DNA of 64,000 nt from Roridomyces roridus (lineage: Eukaryota > Basidiomycota > Agaricomycetes > Agaricales > Mycenaceae). This document shows positions 10,620-22,830 of this stretch, piece by piece (within the stretch, counting starts at the first letter, position 1; each line of letters starts with the position of its first letter). Below the pieces are notes generated by a model, which saw nothing but the letters and a program-made list of their open reading frames with translations, did not search any database and was not told where the DNA came from. The position numbers and the translations under genes were made by a program. The stretch is from assembly GCA_029378245.1 (NCBI GenBank), contig JARKIF010000001.1:3472001-3536000 (forward strand), given 5' to 3'.

Positions 10620-12915
10620 ATGTTGCCCGACGAAATCATCTATCTCCTGTGCTAAAAGTCTCCGAAAACTCTTTTCCGACACTTCCGATGTCTCTCCCTT
10701 CTCCAACTACACGCCATCCACGTCGGATTATCTGTTGGTCTGCAAAGACTGGCTTCGTGTTGCCACTCCCCTGCTTTACAGCGTCGTCGTTCTGCTATCC
10801 AAGGCACAGACGAACGCTCTCCAGCAGGTGCTCAAAACCAATCCACAGTTTGGTCGCTTCATCCAGAAGCTGCGGGTGGATGGAGGATTTGGAACGGCCA
10901 TGCACACCATTCTCAAGTCTGCGCCCAATATCACGGACCTTTTCATATCCCTGTCGATATACTCCTCCGACGGCACAGGAGGCCTATGCAAAGGCCTCCA
11001 TCTCGTCAATCCCCACCGAATCATCGTCGTGGACCCGCATGTCTTCAGACCGCTTGAAAACAAGCAATTGGAAGCGCTAAAGAAGACCCTCTTCGATTGC
11101 ATTCGCTCCTGGAGTAACCTGGTGCGGGTTTATTCTCTTTTCCACCCGAGCTCATTCGATCTGTCCAGCGTATCTTTGGCTACCCAGACGTAGGGTATTT
11201 TGACGCGTCGTCGTGGGCGGCGAAAGCCACAGAGTTCAGCCAGCTACTCGCTCCAACGCAGGTGCACACTGTGACTTTCAATTCATCCTTCAAGGACATC
11301 CCACAATGGATTACTACTGTCTACACTATTTCATCGCTGAAGGTGTTGGAATTCCAACGTCCATTGGACGAGCACTTGATTTCACACATTGAATCGGATC
11401 CGCAGCTAAAGAAGTTGGCCAAGTACACGTTAGCTTTACTCTCTGATTTTATTGCCACTTTCTCATGTTCTCCAGGCGCATCCACAAGCCGACTCATATC
11501 GAACCTGACATTGCGCCCTCCTTGAACCCTTTTTCGTCCCGATGCAATGCGCGTCAGAAGAGACTCGGGAAACTGTCTGGAAACGCGTACTCTTCTTTGC
11601 CATGTACACGGAAGAGATGAGATCTCCCACTTTCTCGCGTTGCCCCTCGGAGTTGTATCCATCCCGGATCCCAATACTTTGTGTTTCCAAATACTTTCAC
11701 GTCAGTCGGACCTTTTCTCTTACAGCATTCGCTCAACCCGTTTAGCGTCTTGCATTTCCGTACCTCCTCGAATCTCTCCGCTTATCGTCCAACATCACCG
11801 GTCTGGCACAACTACTGGAAAAAGTACCGCACCTTGGTTCTTCGATACGCCGTATCTTCACTGCTGGTATACCGACGACGTCATCCGTCTACCAACAGGC
11901 CATTCTTGTGGTTTTTCGTCACACCCCTCGCTTAGAGGTTCTTGCTCCTGTTGGTGATCGACCCTTCTACATCACAATGAAGATGTTCGAAGAGTTGGGA
12001 AGAATTGCCGGGCATTCCATTCAGGAACTCTCAGTGTTTCTGTCTGAAACAGAAGTATCCCTGTCTTCCTTTCAGCGCTTCACAAGCCTGCGTACCTTGG
12101 ACATCGGGGGTTACCGGCCGAGTGGGGAGGTTTCTCGAGGGACTTCCAATGTGCTCAACACGGTGCAAGATTTGCGCATCCGCGAGAGCATTGTCATCGA
12201 GTTGTTTGTGAATATAAGGTATATACCACATCCGTTTTACAGGGTATCGTCTGCTCAATTTGATTGCCAGACTGGGCAGTCTCCGCACTCTGGTTTTACC
12301 ATGGACGTTGAACGGTAAGCATGCAGTAGAGGATTTGATTAGGGTGCACGGAAAAAAGCTGCATCATCTCACCCTGGGTCCGCTCCACGATGGTTCCCCG
12401 GTCCTCGACTTCTGTCCAAATCTCACCGATATAGAACTTCTTGACGTGCGTGGTTCCTTTTTGTGTATGTTTCATTCTTTATATTCGACTCTACTCCAGC
12501 AAGACGATTTGGAAAAACTCACCCCTGGTAGCCAGCATCATGCACTAGTCAAAATTTCATCGGCCGGTCTGCCCAAGTACGTTGCCCAAGAATTTTGCTC
12601 AGTCATCTCCTTGACAAATCAATGTTCTCTCTCAAGAAACGCCGATCCACAAGACGTGGAAGCCATGCTCAATATGTATCCAAACCTGCGCGAGATTGAG
12701 TATCGGCATTTCAAATGGCCGACGACCGAGTAAGCGTGCTTGCTGCCGCACTATCTCTCTAGACTCGTGTCTTTTGTAGACGCGAAATTTCCAAAAGCAA
12801 CGTCGTTCCGTTGGCAGAGGCTTTACTGCTGAAGAACATCAAGCTGTTGGATTTGGAGGGAAGGCAGTGGAGTCCTCGCTTGAAGACGGGGAAACAATCG
12901 CGAAAGGTTTCCTAG
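10620..12915 (+). pseudogene. A1: type-A F-box gene with frameshifting 10-bp deletion
   Basis: Paralogue of A2 with the same eight-exon plan. The conserved start context ACCACCATGTTGCCCGACG lies at 10614-10632. After codon 7, 10 bp present in A2, A3 and A4 are missing (TCTGAGATTT in A2), so the frame from this ATG stops after 11 codons. The remaining first-exon sequence (LRKLFSDTSDVSPFSNY and following to RSWSNL) is open in another frame. Later exons retain the RIFGYPDVG, NPFFVPMQCASEETRE, RLAFPYLLESLRLS and DPQDVEAMLNMYPNL blocks and end with KVS and TAG 12915. Unless another start is used, no F-box protein is made. Confidence 0.8.
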
Positions 12916-13367
12916 AGAGGCTGGCTTCAGTGCCAAAAGGAAATCGAGGGCTCGAATCAGTGCGAGGGTGCTTGTGTCAACGTATTGGACCTGCCAGTTG
13001 TCGAAGCGGTTTCTTTTACCGAAAATTATATCTTGTCGGTCACTCATTGCAGTGGCGCATATTGCCACAAGTTCCAAGCGTCGAGTTCGGAATTCTACGC
13101 CGCACGCGAAGGGTACGGACTCGGAATTGCAAAGACTTTGTCAGCCCCTTTCCGAGTCAACCTAGATGTCCGCCGCAAGCAAGTATATATTCATTGGCGG
13201 TACCACGGGCCGGACGGAGATTTCCCCGGCTACTCATGATAACAAGTTTATTCACCGAGATTGCCGGTCGGCCCGACGCGTCGGACGTCGGGAGTCTCTG
13301 ACCACAACCACTGATAACCACACCGATATCCGGCACCTCCTCGAGTGCTCGCAAGGAAGCTTTCTAG
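12916..13367. repeat. Conserved A-B intergenic block
   Basis: The 450 bp between A1 and B1 contains a block (about 12940-13130) that recurs, inverted, between A4 and B2 (about 43530-43720) and upstream of B3 (about 50210-50330). Shared landmarks include GCGAGGGTGCTTGTGTCAA, CTGCCAGTTGTCGA and CTTTTACTGAAAATTAT-like strings. A small open frame here (12985-13239) shows LPVVE and SFTENY echoes in the A4-B2 copy, but I take this as DNA homology and not as coding evidence. Confidence 0.55.
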
Positions 13368-14495
13368 ATGGCCTCCGACTCCCTAGCAGTTGCACGGGCC
13401 CGAGTCGCTGAACTGGACAAGGAGATACAGCACCTAAAGCTGTCCATGAATGCACTCTGCCTCGAGCGCGACCAACTCCAGCGGACGCTGGCCGACTACA
13501 AATATCCTGTCCTGACGTTACCCACCGAAATAGCGTCCGAGATATTCACTCGATACCTCCCGTGGCCGCAACGGCCCCAGTTCAAAGGACCGAACTCGCC
13601 GTCGTTCTTACTCGGAATCTGTCGCCACTGGCGCGACGTGGCACTCGGGACGCCTGAGCTCTGGAGCACGATGCGGTTGGATGTCGAGGCTCATGTCCCG
13701 CTCAGATCGTTGGAAAGCTGGCTGCAGCGATCCGGCGACTGTCCTCTGTCCATCGCTCTTTCGTGTCTCGATACACGAGTGCCATCGTCTTCCCTCCAGC
13801 CATTCTTAGATGCGATTCTGCATCATGCATCGCGTTTGCGGTCTCTGGAAATCTGCCTTCCTCTCGACAATCTTCGCAGCATCAAAGGGTCGATGCCCCT
13901 TCTCCGCAGCTTGACCATGGGCCCCAATGACGAGCTGATAGACCCAGCCCCATCGGAACCACGACTCCATTTGTTCACGGATGCACCGCGTATGGAGAGT
14001 CTCATCCTCTTCACGTTCTTCAATCCTTTCTACATCACCCTTCCCTGGTCGCAAATCACTTCACTCACGGCCAGCCTCTACGTCCACGAGGCCGCCGAAA
14101 TCATGCGCAACGCCGCTGCACTCGAAATTCTCATCATTATCGTCTACAACGTGGACGAGCTCAACCTCCCGTTGGCACCCATACCGCCTCTCTCATCCCT
14201 CCATACATTGATTTTGAAGACCTCTAGCGGCGGGGCGGAAGAAAGTACGGGAATACCAGCGCTCCTCGATGCGCTGAGTCTCCCGGCATTGCTCTTCCTC
14301 AACACCTACGAATGTTTCCTCGGCGGAGATCCTGTGGCTTCCATTTCCGCGTTGCGGCCCACGGGGTGTTTGTTGCGGGTTCACATTCTTGCTGCGAGTA
14401 CTTCGCGAGTGGTGTATGAAAAGGCATTTCCTAATACCCGGTTTTTCGTTGAAGAAGTAGAGGAGGAGGACGAGGAGGGGGGTGGTTCGGATTGA
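13368..14495 (+). CDS. B1: coiled-coil/F-box protein, single exon
   Basis: Encodes 375 residues without introns. Residues 1-45 form a short coiled coil (ARVAELDKEIQHLKLS, LERDQLQRTLADY). The F-box-like motif follows at about 47-105 (VLTLPTEIASEIFTRYLP, LLGICRHWRDVALGTPELW). The rest is leucine-rich-repeat-like beta/alpha sequence with an acidic C-terminus (EEVEEEDEEGGG). Family members are substrate adaptors of SCF ubiquitin ligases, with the leucine-rich part as the likely substrate surface. B2 and B3 are close paralogues, and all three are followed by the same ~400-bp repeat. No lesion seen. Substrate unknown. Confidence 0.88.
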   Translation: MASDSLAVARARVAELDKEIQHLKLSMNALCLERDQLQRTLADYKYPVLTLPTEIASEIFTRYLPWPQRPQFKGPNSPSFLLGICRHWRDVALGTPELWSTMRLDVEAHVPLRSLESWLQRSGDCPLSIALSCLDTRVPSSSLQPFLDAILHHASRLRSLEICLPLDNLRSIKGSMPLLRSLTMGPNDELIDPAPSEPRLHLFTDAPRMESLILFTFFNPFYITLPWSQITSLTASLYVHEAAEIMRNAAALEILIIIVYNVDELNLPLAPIPPLSSLHTLILKTSSGGAEESTGIPALLDALSLPALLFLNTYECFLGGDPVASISALRPTGCLLRVHILAASTSRVVYEKAFPNTRFFVEEVEEEDEEGGGSD

Positions 14496-15088
14496 ACTGC
14501 TCCGGTTCAGCGAAGAAGCCCTTGAAATGGTGACATATGTACGCTGAACCTAGTCAGCAACCTTGTAGCTCGTCCCGTGGTTGTGCCGCCGAGCCTTTCA
14601 AATCTGCACTTGCAATAATTTACTGTACACTCGTGCTCTTTCAACTTCGCACCATGTGCCCAGGCGACCCAGTGTCAACTTCAACCAAGAGCCGGATTCG
14701 AACTATGATCTTTGTTGGTGAACGGAGCCGAATGTGGATCGAAATAGACATTGGTCGCAAAGGCACCGCAAGATTTGTGTCTTTGTGCGGATACGCCGGT
14801 GGGCTCATTGCCCAAACAAAGACTCGGACATACATTCGTGGTTATTGCATCGTCACAGAGCTCAGTCTCAGGGAAATATGGTAGACATCCGATTTAGGGC
14901 ATTGACATCTCCCGGAATAGTAGAGCTCCGCTCGGCGCGGAGAAGGACCAGGAGATGATAAATGTAGAGCGCAGGGAAGGGTGGCCCAATTGAGGATTTG
15001 GGTCTGGGATGTGGCCAACAGCCGTCGCCGAGGACATTATGGGGGATCATTGTTTGTTCTGACCTAATCATCCTTTTCCCGAACCACC
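14496..15088. other. B1-A2 intergenic
   Basis: Nearly filled by the dispersed repeat at 14560-14920. The last ~100 bp lead into the A2 start, with the A-type upstream string CCCGAACCACC directly before the ATG. Confidence 0.6.
14560..14920 (-). repeat. Dispersed ~400-bp repeat, copy 1
   Basis: Matches, in opposite orientation, copies at about 36330-36770, 41620-42000 and 48130-48530, with a partial at about 37080-37200. Shared landmarks are ACCAAGAGCCGGATTCGAAC, AGTGTCAACTTCAACCAAGA and GTAGACATCCGAT. One strand carries AGTTCGAATCC, which resembles an RNA polymerase III B box, so a tRNA-derived SINE is possible. No convincing A box at normal spacing was found, however, and three copies sit at the 3' side of type-B genes as part of the duplicated unit. 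Confidence 0.6.
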
Positions 15089-17420
15089 ATGTTGCCCGAC
15101 GAAATCATCTCTGAGATTTTATCTCCCGCACTAAAAGTCTCCGAGCAACTCTTTTCCGAAACATCTGATGTCTCGCCCTTCTCCAACTACAAACCATCTA
15201 CCTCGGACTATTTATTGGTCTGCAAAGATTGGCTTCGTGTCGCTACTCCCTTGCTATACAATGTCGTCGTTATCCGATCCAAGGCCCAGGCGAACGCTCT
15301 TCAACAGGTCCTAAAAGCCAACCCAGAGTTTGGCCGCTTCATCAAGAAGCTGCGGGTAGAGGGAGGATATGGAGCGGCTATGCACACCATTCTCAAGTTT
15401 GCGCCCTACATCACGGACCTTTTCATAACCCTTTCGATATACTCCTCCGATGGCACGGGAGGCCTATGCAAAGGTCTTCCTCTCATCAATCCCCACCGCA
15501 TCATCATTGTCGACCCGCATGTCCTCCAACCGCTTGCAAACAAGCAATTGGAAAGGTTGCAGAAAACCCTCTTCGATTGCATTCGCTCTTGGAGTAACCT
15601 GGTGCGTGGTCATTTTCCTGTTTAACTTGACCTCATTTAATCGGTCCAGCGTATCTTTGGTTACCCACACTCCGCTGGCTATTCTCACACGCCTCTGTGG
15701 GCGGAGCAGGCCACGGAGCTGAGCCAAGTACTCGCTCAAACGCAGGTGCACACAGTTACCTTCAATTCTGCCTTCGACGATATCCCACAAGGGATTGCTA
15801 CCCTATACGCTATTCCTTCGCTGAAGGTAATCCAATTCCAGCGTCCATTGGACGAGAAGCTGGTTTCACAGATCGAATCGGATCCGCGTCTAAAGAAGTT
15901 GGCCAAGTACACGTTGGTTTTCTTCTCTTATTAAATTTCCACTTGCTCACATTTCCTTGTCCAATGTCTAGGCACACTCACATGCCAGCTCCGATTCACA
16001 TCGAATCGGAAATTGCACCATTCTTGAACCCTTTTTTTGTCCCGATGCAATCCGCGTCAGAAGAGACTCGGGCAACTGTCTGGAAGCGCGTACTTTTCTT
16101 CGCCATGTACACGGAGGAGATGAGATCTCCCGCTTTCTCCCGTCGTCCTTCGGCAGTGTATCCATCCCGGCTTCCAATACTCTGTGTTTCGAAAGATTTT
16201 CACGTATGTAAATCAGATCCCTTACTTTGCTGCAGTCACTCATCCTGTGCAGCGTCTCGCACTTCCATACCTCTTAGAATCTCTCCACTTGTCGCATAAC
16301 ATCACCGGTCTGGCGCAACTGTTGAAAAAAACACCTCACCTTGGTTCCTCCATACGTCGCATCTTCACTGATTCACCGAGTCTAATCTACCAAGACTCGA
16401 TGTGTCAGATTTTTCGGAACACACATTGCTTGGAGATTCTTGCTCCGGCCCACAAGCAACAGCTGCAAATGAGAACTAAGTCGTTCGGAGAGTTGGTAAA
16501 GACCGCCGGCCATTCCATCCAGGAACTCTCGGTGTTTCTCTTTGACTCCACAGAAGTCTCACCGTCGCTTTTGAAGCACTTCACAAGTCTGCGTGCCTTG
16601 GACATCGGCGGGGGTATGCGGCTGACTGGGCACGATCTTGGTGCAAAAGCACCGCTAAATGTGCTCACCACGGTGCAAGATCTCTGCATCCGCGAGGACT
16701 TGGGTGGTGGTTTGTCGATTAATCTTGTCGAGTTGTTTGCGAATTCAAGGTGCGTCCTAAGAGTACTAGTGTTTCATTCACAGTATACTTGGCTTGCTGA
16801 ACTTGACCGTCAGACTGGACAGTCTTCGCACTCTTGTTTTACCGCGGATTCATAAGCGTATGCCAGCACTGGAAAATTTCATCAAGGTTCATGGAGAAAA
16901 ACTGCATCAACTCACCCTGGGCCCGCTCCATGGTTTCCGGGTCCTCAGATTCTGTCCAAACCTTACGACTATAAATCTTCTTGACGTGCGTGGTTCCTTC
17001 TCTATACATGTATTCGTTGGTTCAACTCTACTCCAGCGAGACGACTTGGAAAAGCTCATCCCTGATACCCGGCACCCTGCGCTAGTGAAAATATCAACCC
17101 CCAGTCTACCCAAGTACGTGTCCACAAGATTCGCTCAGTGCCTCTCATTGACGGATCAATCAAGAAAAGCGGATTCAGGAGAAATGGAAGCCATGCTCGA
17201 TATGTATCCAAGCCTGCGCGAAATTGAATTCCGCGACCTCAATTGGCCTACGAATGAGTGAGTACAGTGCCGCCTCGCGTTTGACGATCCAGGCTTACTG
17301 GCTTGACTCAGACGAGCAATTGCCAAGAGCAAGGCTGTACTGCTGGCAGAGTCTTTACTGCCCAAGAATATCAAGGTGTTGGACGAGCATGCAAAGCATT
17401 GGACTCCTCGCTTGAAGTAG
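15089..17420 (+). CDS. A2: type-A F-box protein, eight exons, intact
   Basis: Exons read from consensus splice sites: 15089-15601, 15650-15912, 15972-16203, 16253-16749, 16784-16985, 17037-17113, 17165-17257 and 17312-17420. Phases are consistent and total 661 residues. The N-terminus is F-box-like (MLPDEIISEILSPALKV, LLVCKDWLRVATPLLYNVVV). Leucine-rich stretches follow (IHIESEIAPFLNPFFVPM, FAMYTEEMRSPAFSR, RLALPYLLESLHL, LVKTAGHSIQELSVFL). The protein should act as an SCF adaptor with a repeat-type substrate domain. It is the reference copy for A1, A3 and A4 and is convergent with cyclin C3. The family is common and highly copied in Agaricomycetes; its targets are not known to me. Confidence 0.85.
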
Positions 17421-17978
17421 TATCGAAAGGAAAATGCGAGCGCCACTCGGCGCCCAGGGTTCTCGATTACTTACCTATGTGTCATTGAAATTCAGTACTT
17501 ACCAGTCAAAAACAGTCGAAGATAATTGTATCGGCCCTCGATTTGCCTTCGAGGCAAACACTTGCACAGAGTTACGGTAAACGGAAAGTGATCAGTGTAC
17601 CGGATCATTCCCATCTTGTCTCGAACCGCCATGTCGCTGTTTCGATTTCCCACTGGATGCCCCTTGAGTGCACGATACACCTCAAACTACACATGCACAT
17701 CGTCGCCATAAGGATCTTGCCCTCCCTGGTCAAAATATACGTCACTGCACTCGAATCTCTCCCAAAACCGACACTCTCGTCTTGTCTCTCAGCTCTCAAA
17801 CTCCCCGGAATGGTGGACCGTACTACTTAAGAAAACTGGCTACCGATTCGGCTGTGGAACGAAAACGGTCAAATATCTTCAAGGTTTCTTGCTACAAAAG
17901 AATACATTGCGTTCTGCTTTGACTAACAATACAAGCAGTCTAATAAATACCGTGGAATTTCGTCACCGGGTTAAGGAT
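17421..17978. other. A2-C3 convergent intergenic region
   Basis: About 560 bp between the 3' ends of A2 and cyclin C3. No supported gene. It presumably holds both 3' untranslated regions and polyadenylation signals; I could not single out a site. Confidence 0.5.
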
Positions 17979-19059
17979 CTAAACCACAAGTCCGAGCGGT
18001 CGGGTAGAGGGCGGACGAGACTGTGAATGAGAGTGGTAACTCGGGTGCGGATGTGGAAGGTGGCGGTCGGGAACTGGCATTGCGAGTGAGCGGATGAGCT
18101 CGTGAATGCGGGTGCTGTATGTCTTGGAGACAGCAACAGGGCTTGGAACGTGCGGCTCGACGTCGTGCATTTCAACGTCCTTGGGCACATCGGGGAGTTG
18201 CTTTGTGCGTCGATCCGGAGGAGCCAATCCAGGTGGGGCCCGGGGACTTGGAGTGCGTGGAGATAGGCTTGGGCTCGACCCGGGCGAGGAGGGCTCAAGC
18301 GCAGGCACGGAAGCGGTCGAGGAGGAGGAGGAACGCCGGTGGTGCCAGCCCAAGCGGACCATCCTAAGCTGTTGGGGTGTTTCCTCTGGTGCTGCGTTGC
18401 GCACCTTCAAGCGAATGGCGGCACGCATGAGGCCCGTATGGTGAGCCAGAACATCGGCCTCGCTGATTCCCAACTTCCAATCAATCACATCCAAAAATTC
18501 GCGCTCAATACGGCCAATGTCGCGTTTGCCAAAGATGCCGGAGCAAATACCCCAATGGACGTTCTTCAGACAAGTGTCGCTGGTGTACTTGGCAGCACAT
18601 ATCACGGCCCCAAGAAAAACGCGTTCGAACGCGTACTGCGGGACGCCGATGCAGAGATTGGCGCGCGCACGGTTGACGTAGGCGAGTGCGACGAGGATCG
18701 TCGGTATGGTGACCTCGCCGCGGGTGAAGACGTTGGATACAAACCTAACGTCTTTAAGGGTGGATGGCGCAAGGGAGGGGCGTCCTAGCGGGTAGGCGCC
18801 GGCGATGGTCAAGGCGTGGTCCACGACCTCCGTCACATAATCGACGATATATTCTGTTTGGAGTGAGCTGGGACAGAACTCCATGGACGACGAGAAACTC
18901 ACCGACGACCCGCGGAGATAATTGGATGTCCAGCAGCTCAAGAAGCTCGGCGGAGTGATTTAATGGGTGGACGAGGGAGGCTGCATGGACGGGTTGACTG
19001 CTCGGACTCAATGTGCTTGATGGGGAGGACGAGGACGAGTCGGGACTCCAAGCGAACAT
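17979..19059 (-). CDS. C3: PCL-type cyclin
   Basis: Two exons, 19059-18903 and 18853-17979 (343 residues), with intron donor GTGAGT and acceptor ACAG. The first exon gives a Ser-rich leader and the conserved VHAASLVHPLNHSAELLELL segment. The cyclin box follows (EYIVDYVTEVVDHAL, VLVALAYVNRARANL, FLGAVICAAKYTSDTCLKN, DIGRIEREFLDVIDWKLGI, about residues 55-190). The tail is Ser/Pro-rich and ends in a His/Ser/Pro-rich stretch. PCL/Pho80-type cyclins activate Pho85-family kinases in cell-cycle, nutrient or morphogenesis control. A TATA box lies 44-50 bp upstream. The long tail with SP dipeptides could be phosphoregulated (inference). Confidence 0.88.
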
Positions 19060-19102
19060 TGGGACGAGGGCAATGGGGACTTCCGAGGTGAGTGCACTGG
19101 CC

Positions 19103-19109
19103 TTTTATA
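19103..19109 (-). promoter_or_regulatory. TATA box of cyclin C3
   Basis: TATAAAA on the minus strand, 44-50 bp upstream of the C3 start codon. Equivalent boxes precede C2, C4 and C5 at similar distance. Confidence 0.55.
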
Positions 19110-22100
19110 TTTTGTCCCCGGAGCCTGTGCATCAGGCGCGATTTAGCAAATGGGGGAAGCCGAAGCAAACCTAACGACAGCAACCGGTCCGCCATCGGTG
19201 TGTAAATTTGAACCAGTTCATTAACTCTGTTCTGTGACGTCGCAGACTCTTATCTCGACGCTATCAGGGTTTATCGAGGTCTGCAAGCAATTTCCACATT
19301 CTATCGAAGGTTCGGGAAGTTGCGCTCACGGGTAGATGCTCATCGTCAATTGCATTTATTTAGACGCCACCCTCTCTACGCACTCCAAAGCTCTTTTGCC
19401 TCTCAATTATCTTGATTACTGCCAATTATCCGCGAAACTGGCCCGTACAGGATCCGCGGTAGATCTGGTACAACTTGTCGAGTTGGCAACCGCCGCTCTG
19501 AGGACGGCCGCTCCATAGATGAATATTCTACCCTCGAACCAAGACGAGCGGGCTGCCGCTCTGTTTGCATCTCTGGAAGGCTGTATCTCCGTCCGCGCAC
19601 TGGCACCGCCTGGAATATTCAATTACTCCGACAATCCGAGACAGCCGCACCCGGGCAGCCACCGACGCACACCGGGACCCTCATCCTTAATCATCTGGGC
19701 AGTGACTTGCTTGTGTATGCACACCTCGAACGGCGTTTCGTGAAACTCCGGAACGACTTCTCCATCATTCCTTTCCTCCGCCACTCCGTGCTCGAAACAC
19801 GTCGGTCCTTGGGTTGCGGACTTTTCACATACCAACCATGACGTCGACTGGTGACTCTGGATCTACTGGTCACCCCGGATTGGGCGTCCTATCTCCCCGT
19901 TGTCCGCGTTCATCCGGGTTGTTGAAATTGGGACCGGTGGAATCATTCTTTCCGCCTAGAGTCTTATCCTCCCTCTTGAAATCTGATAATTGGATGCGAC
20001 TAGAGCTACCACATTAGGTCAAGAAACACCGCGGGACGGCCCGTTCGCCTGATTGGTAGGGTCTCACTGCGACGGACATCAGTATTACTAAAGTACAAGT
20101 TCAAACTCTTACTGGAGTCTACCACTCACCGTCCTAGTGTATACACCTACTCTCTCTGAACCGGAACGCGGTGACTGGACGAACCGCCCTCGGGGCCGAC
20201 ATGTCAACAAAACATGTTACACACTGCCAGTGCCAAAAGTTCAACTTCCACGCAAACTCCAAACCGTTAGCCTCTTTATGTAAGATTACGAGTACAGGGC
20301 GGCCTGGTTGTGCTGTGGTAGGTTACCGTGTTACCATGGTTTTGACGCCAAACCTCAGCGCTCAGCGCTCAGGGCTCACCTTTGCCAATACTTGTAACTT
20401 ACCGCCGGAGATTTCGTACTGCCTGTAAGTCATGTCTGCCGTCGTATTTCCCGCGTGTTGATCTTTATATCAGTGCGTAGGCGGCGACTCGGACGTATTC
20501 AAGGACTAATTGACGGGTGCTCATTGGACCCCGTGCTAGTGCGATTAAACGCCGACAACTCGAGCTTTTATTTCTCTGCTTCTACGGACACTTGGTCTGT
20601 AGGATTCGTAGCATCAATAACAAGTGAACAACCCATCGAAGATATCATCAGTGCTATCAATCCAAAATGAAACCGCGACTTGCGAAATTGTACTTTGATT
20701 TTCCGGGTCTCATATACCAAATTCAACGAGTTCCTTGGTCCACGGAATATTCCCTCCATTCTTCCTTCCTTTCAAGGTTGGGCATGCATTACAAACCCCA
20801 GATTGTCATTGTTCATTTACCACTCGACATGTATCTTCATTAAATGCCATTGTCATTTACCTGGTATAATGGATTTACTATGTACTTAAGCCGGATTCAG
20901 TCCGATGATTTGCGTCACGGTGTAGCTGTAGCCTTTCCTAGCACGGTCCAGTGCATTCGAGTTGTGCCTCGTGTAAGTTGTTTAAATTTGCCATGGGCTC
21001 TCCGACGCACTCGGTCTGTGGATATAGATTTATTGCAATTGAGCGGCCAAGGTAAACTGAGTCGGTAATAATTCGATTGTTCAACTTCCGGCCGAAAATT
21101 TGTTCCGCTGATGGTATCAATGATGCATCAAACACACTTATCACTCCCCCGGAACTTCCATGCCGGGCCTCTCGACGCTTTCAACTCCAATTTTGATACC
21201 ATCCCTCGAAAAGTGGGAAATAAGTACACCTGCCCCGCTGCACCTCCGGCCGCATATGTATCCTCCCGCCGTTGCGCGACTTGCGCCCGGTGTTCATTGA
21301 AGGCGGCTGCACCCGTACATACCAGCTTCAAACATCGCAATTGTCGACTGTCTCCTCGCTCGGATGTCGCCACGACTGAGGGCGTTGTCGTGTTGTCCTG
21401 AACGTCAACTAACCAACCGCCGACACTAAACTGGATGGACTGAGTTGCATATCCAAATTGCAGACCTGCCGGCGGTGATCTGCACCAGCACCACAAGAGC
21501 AGTCAGCCTCTATTGGACCGGCCAGGTATCAAGTTGGCGGATCGGCGTTTCTCGTGGCTTGGTCAGTACTTACGGTAAACTTCCCGCTTTGGCGCTTGTA
21601 TTTTGGTTGGTTGCCATGCCGCGGCGCACATCAAGGAAGGGTTCAAGATTCCCGACGGCCAGGCGGGGAGGTTCTCCTGAAATCAAAATCAAATCAGATA
21701 CATTGAGGGACATGGCCAGTCTATCTGCGCGCGAAATCTCATACAGGAGTTGGGACTGATTTGCAGCTTTGCAGTGTCCGGAACCCGTGATGGATGGAGA
21801 ACATTTTTGATACTTGCAACGCAGATCCAAGACCATTGTCAGGACCACTCGGATTACCGTGGCCACTGTGGTCCAGAATGATGCCTGTTCGAGTGGATGG
21901 AGTACCGGAGCGGAGCTAGAAGAGACGTAAGTAACCATGGATTTGCCAACGGTGGTTTCACGGCGTAGTGCGGGGCAGGGAAGGAGTATTTGAGAACAGA
22001 CTCGGACATAAATAACCTCCACAGACAGATTTCCCCGGCCAGCGCGGCTTCAACAGAGGGAACAGCGGGAGAACCGAGATGTGAGGAATGACAGACAAGC

Positions 22101-22779
22101 GCCAGGATCAGAGGGTGAATTCCAGGTGTCGGTTGTGCCAGGTACTTGGTCGCCGTGGCTGAGAGTAGGTATAAATACTAGACTGAGAAAGTCGGCGGCG
22201 ATCAGCACCACTGTTCGTCATGGGGAGAGCAGATGTCGACGTAGTAGTAATCGCGTTCGGCCATCTGTCGAACGATGACTATTGACCAAGGCTCAACTGT
22301 GGATGGATGGTCTGTGTTCCTTTGATGGAGCTGGTGCCTTGCCTTGGTGCGTTCGTCGTAGCCGGGTAGGAGCAACTAGAGGCCCGAGGGCAGCCTCTCT
22401 GACCGGTTCCCATGCGCTACCGGAATCGTCACCGCCGTCTCTCGTCATGGGAAATGACAACGAAGGGACGTGGCCAATTTGAATGCCCCCGTGCGCTTGA
22501 TAAGAACATGATGCGATTTTTAAGAAAAAAAATCGTCCGAGGCTCCAGAAAAAGGTCAGTGCTATAGCAGGGCACAAGCAGGACTCTTCAGGGCCCGGGG
22601 TTTAGCACACAGCAGACTGCAAGCAGACGGCCCTGAAAGCAAGAGAGATGCCGGGACACGTAGTCCATTTCAGGAAGAGGCACAATTAGGCCGATTACCC
22701 AATCACCGTTTTGTCAAACAGGGCGGTTCGGCTGCGTTCCCGAACAGTCTTTTTTCCGTTGAGCCGTCTATCCACCAGC
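19110..22779. other. 3.7-kb gene-poor region between C3 and C2
   Basis: I found no open frame with recognisable domains, no convincing exon chain and no terminal repeats. Short frames (for example 20455-20670 plus, 21128-21496 minus) are unsupported. The region is the core of the spacer between the arms of the large inverted duplication and does not show the A/B/E repeats that surround it. Old, decayed insertions are possible. Confidence 0.5.
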
Positions 22780-22780
22780 T

Positions 22781-22786
22781 TATATA
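22781..22786 (+). promoter_or_regulatory. TATA box of cyclin C2
   Basis: TATATA 45-50 bp upstream of the C2 start codon. It lies outside the duplicated arm, so truncated C1 has no counterpart. Confidence 0.5.
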
Positions 22787-22830
22787 TCTCCTCCCATGGA
22801 ATCATTTGGCGCTGTTCGCCCATCTTTATC

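Noticed and set aside
12985..13239. 84-codon frame with LPVVE and SFTENY strings echoed between A4 and B2
   Set aside because: The other copies break the frame at different points. Shared residues are explained by duplicated intergenic DNA.
20030..20140. Possible tRNA (GATTGGTAGGGTCTC ... GTTCAAACTC)
   Set aside because: No acceptor-stem or anticodon-stem pairing could be built.
20455..20670. Short frame NSSFYFSASTDTWSVGF in the gene-poor region
   Set aside because: No exon partner, domain or paralogue; below what random sequence of this length can give.
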